DNA of 6,550 bases from positions 1 through 6,550 of the forward strand of contig JAFGKX010000133.1 of assembly GCA_016928375.1 (NCBI GenBank), in the 5' to 3' direction. Shown in pieces: positions 5,478 to 6,550 of this stretch (position 1 is its first letter; every line of letters begins with the position of its first letter). This DNA comes from Candidatus Omnitrophota bacterium (GTDB lineage Bacteria > Omnitrophota > Gorgyraeia > JABMRG01 > JAFGKX01). The position numbers and the translations under genes were made by a program. The notes under the pieces are model-generated. The model searched no databases and was not told the origin of the DNA. It saw only the letters and a list, made by a program, of their open reading frames with translations.

Positions 5478-6550
5478 ATGAAAATATTCAAAACGTATAT
5501 TTTTACCGCTTTATTAATTATGTTATGTATGGTTGTGGCGGGCTGTGCAACTACTTATTCTAAAGTAGATAGAGCTAAAATCCAAGAAGCAGAAGAGGGG
5601 CTAAAAGTTAAAGCATTAGATTACCAGCTTACACAGCTAAGAAGAGTTAATGAAATTTGGAGGAAATTGGTATTTTCATTGCCATATGATGAAAAGAAAG
5701 AGCCTTGTCCAGACATAGGTATTATTGCGTTAGATGTTGATGTGTATAGTCAAAGATTATTTAATTTGCCAGAGAAAAAAGGGGTAGTCATTGTATATGT
5801 AGCATCTGATTCCCCGGGAAAACATGCTGGCCTTAAGGTTGGGGATAAGTTAGAGAAGATAAACGACAAAAAAATAGTAAACACGCAGCAGTGTAGTGAC
5901 AAATTCAGTAAATTAAAACCAGGGGAAGGGGTTACTCTTACTATATCAAGAAAGAATGAACAGGTAACAATCCCCATTACAGCCGGCGAAGAGTCTATTG
6001 ATACTACGCCCCAAATAGAAGTTTTAACAAGGGCTATTATAATAGGCAAAAAACCGCTTAATGCCCCATTGAATGTAGTAGATATGGAAGAAGTCAATGC
6101 AGCGGCTTCGCCCCAAGGAGTTTATATTACCTACGGTATGCTTAGATTTACCAATACCGATGACGAGACAGCAGCTATTCTGGCACATGAGCTTGCGCAT
6201 ATCACAAAAGGGCATTTAGCAAAGCATCAAGGCGCAAGTTTGGCTGGTTCTCTAATTTGTTTAAGCTTAGGAATTGTGGCAGAAGTTTTTGCTCCAGGAA
6301 GTGGCAACGCCGTTCTACGTGGAAGCGATGCTGTGTCACAATCTTTTCAAGCGCAATATTCACAGGATCTGGAAAGAGAAGCAGACTATTATTCAGTTTA
6401 TTATATGCACGATGCTGGTTATAATATGGATGTTTGTGGAACCATTGAGGAAAGATTAGCAATTGAAGTCCCCAAAACAATGATATCCCATTTTTTAGCG
6501 ACCCACCCGTCTTCTCCGGAAAGGTTAGTAAGGATTAAACAAACTATAAA
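5478..6550 (+). CDS. PDZ-M48 zinc metalloprotease lipoprotein (3' end outside the window)
   Basis: The frame is open from ATG 5478 to the window end (357 residues visible). An AGGA at 5469-5472 sits 5 nt before the ATG. A stronger AAGGAG at 5445-5450 is too far upstream and has no start codon near it. The N-terminus is a lipoprotein signal: K-x-x-K, a hydrophobic core, then V-V-A-G-C with C23 as lipidation site. Residues 102-166 form a PDZ domain (G-V-V-I-V-Y-V, S-P-G-K-H-A-G-L-K-V-G-D-K-L-E-K-I-N). The M48 domain has H-E-L-A-H at 237-241, zinc ligands H237 and H241 with catalytic E238, and a probable third ligand E299 in E-R-E-A-D. It ends with T-H-P-S-S-P-E-R, typical of the M48 C-terminus, so only a few residues are missing. 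Such periplasmic membrane-anchored proteases (BepA/LoiP type) degrade misassembled envelope proteins. The PDZ domain probably recognises substrate tails. The gene is separated from the hicA-like gene by a terminator. Confidence 0.88.
   Translation, partial: MKIFKTYIFTALLIMLCMVVAGCATTYSKVDRAKIQEAEEGLKVKALDYQLTQLRRVNEIWRKLVFSLPYDEKKEPCPDIGIIALDVDVYSQRLFNLPEKKGVVIVYVASDSPGKHAGLKVGDKLEKINDKKIVNTQQCSDKFSKLKPGEGVTLTISRKNEQVTIPITAGEESIDTTPQIEVLTRAIIIGKKPLNAPLNVVDMEEVNAAASPQGVYITYGMLRFTNTDDETAAILAHELAHITKGHLAKHQGASLAGSLICLSLGIVAEVFAPGSGNAVLRGSDAVSQSFQAQYSQDLEREADYYSVYYMHDAGYNMDVCGTIEERLAIEVPKTMISHFLATHPSSPERLVRIKQTI

Noticed and set aside
5750..6480. Several open frames on the minus strand and one on the plus strand under the 3' end of the window
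   Set aside because: The frame from 5478 encodes a lipobox, a PDZ domain, HELAH and a THPS motif across this whole stretch, so the alternative frames are shadows.
1..6550. tRNA, rRNA, CRISPR array, transposase or attachment sites
   Set aside because: No cloverleaf, conserved rRNA segment, regularly spaced repeat or mobile-element protein was recognised on either strand by reading.

Overview
The window looks like bacterial chromosome, probably from an uncultured lineage. A conserved information-processing gene cluster is followed by a short accessory stretch. Everything convincing is on the + strand. The style (AT-leaning, many AGG/AGA and ATA codons, a very Lys-rich RpoD N-terminus, a divergent NIF3-like protein directly before dnaG) would fit a PVC-adjacent candidate phylum such as Omnitrophota. 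That placement is an impression from memory, not a computed result.

Region 1 (1-4788) is a tightly packed run. It holds the C-terminal end of a CvpA-family membrane protein, a NIF3-like protein, DNA primase (dnaG) and the primary sigma factor (rpoD). The junctions are 33 nt or shorter, and the NIF3 stop codon lies inside the dnaG ribosome-binding site. dnaG and rpoD abut or overlap depending on the sigma factor start. This is a variant of the bacterial macromolecular-synthesis operon, with cvpA and nif3 where many bacteria have rpsU. A compact GC-rich palindromic element (3052-3093) forms the last codons of dnaG. It stands out from the surrounding AT-rich sequence and looks like an inserted REP-like repeat.

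Region 2 (4789-5438) is a small self-contained cassette. It has a perfect-consensus sigma70 promoter (TTGACA, 16 bp, TATAAT), a HicB-like protein with an unusual hydrophobic C-terminus, an overlapping HicA-like mRNA interferase gene, and an intrinsic terminator. The hicA-like frame is interrupted by a TAA exactly where the family has a Gln codon in an R-Q-S-G-L motif. The remaining conserved tail is still readable after the stop, so the toxin appears recently truncated or disabled.

Region 3 (5478-6550) is a lipoprotein with a PDZ domain and an M48 zinc-metalloprotease domain (HELAH). It is cut by the window end but almost complete, and would act in envelope protein quality control.

No tRNA, rRNA, CRISPR array, transposase or integrase was seen. 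No stretch longer than 300 bases lacks a gene. The least ordinary parts are the HicB/HicA-like cassette with its lesion, the palindrome at the dnaG-rpoD junction, a 13-bp inverted repeat inside rpoD, and the PDZ-M48 lipoprotein.
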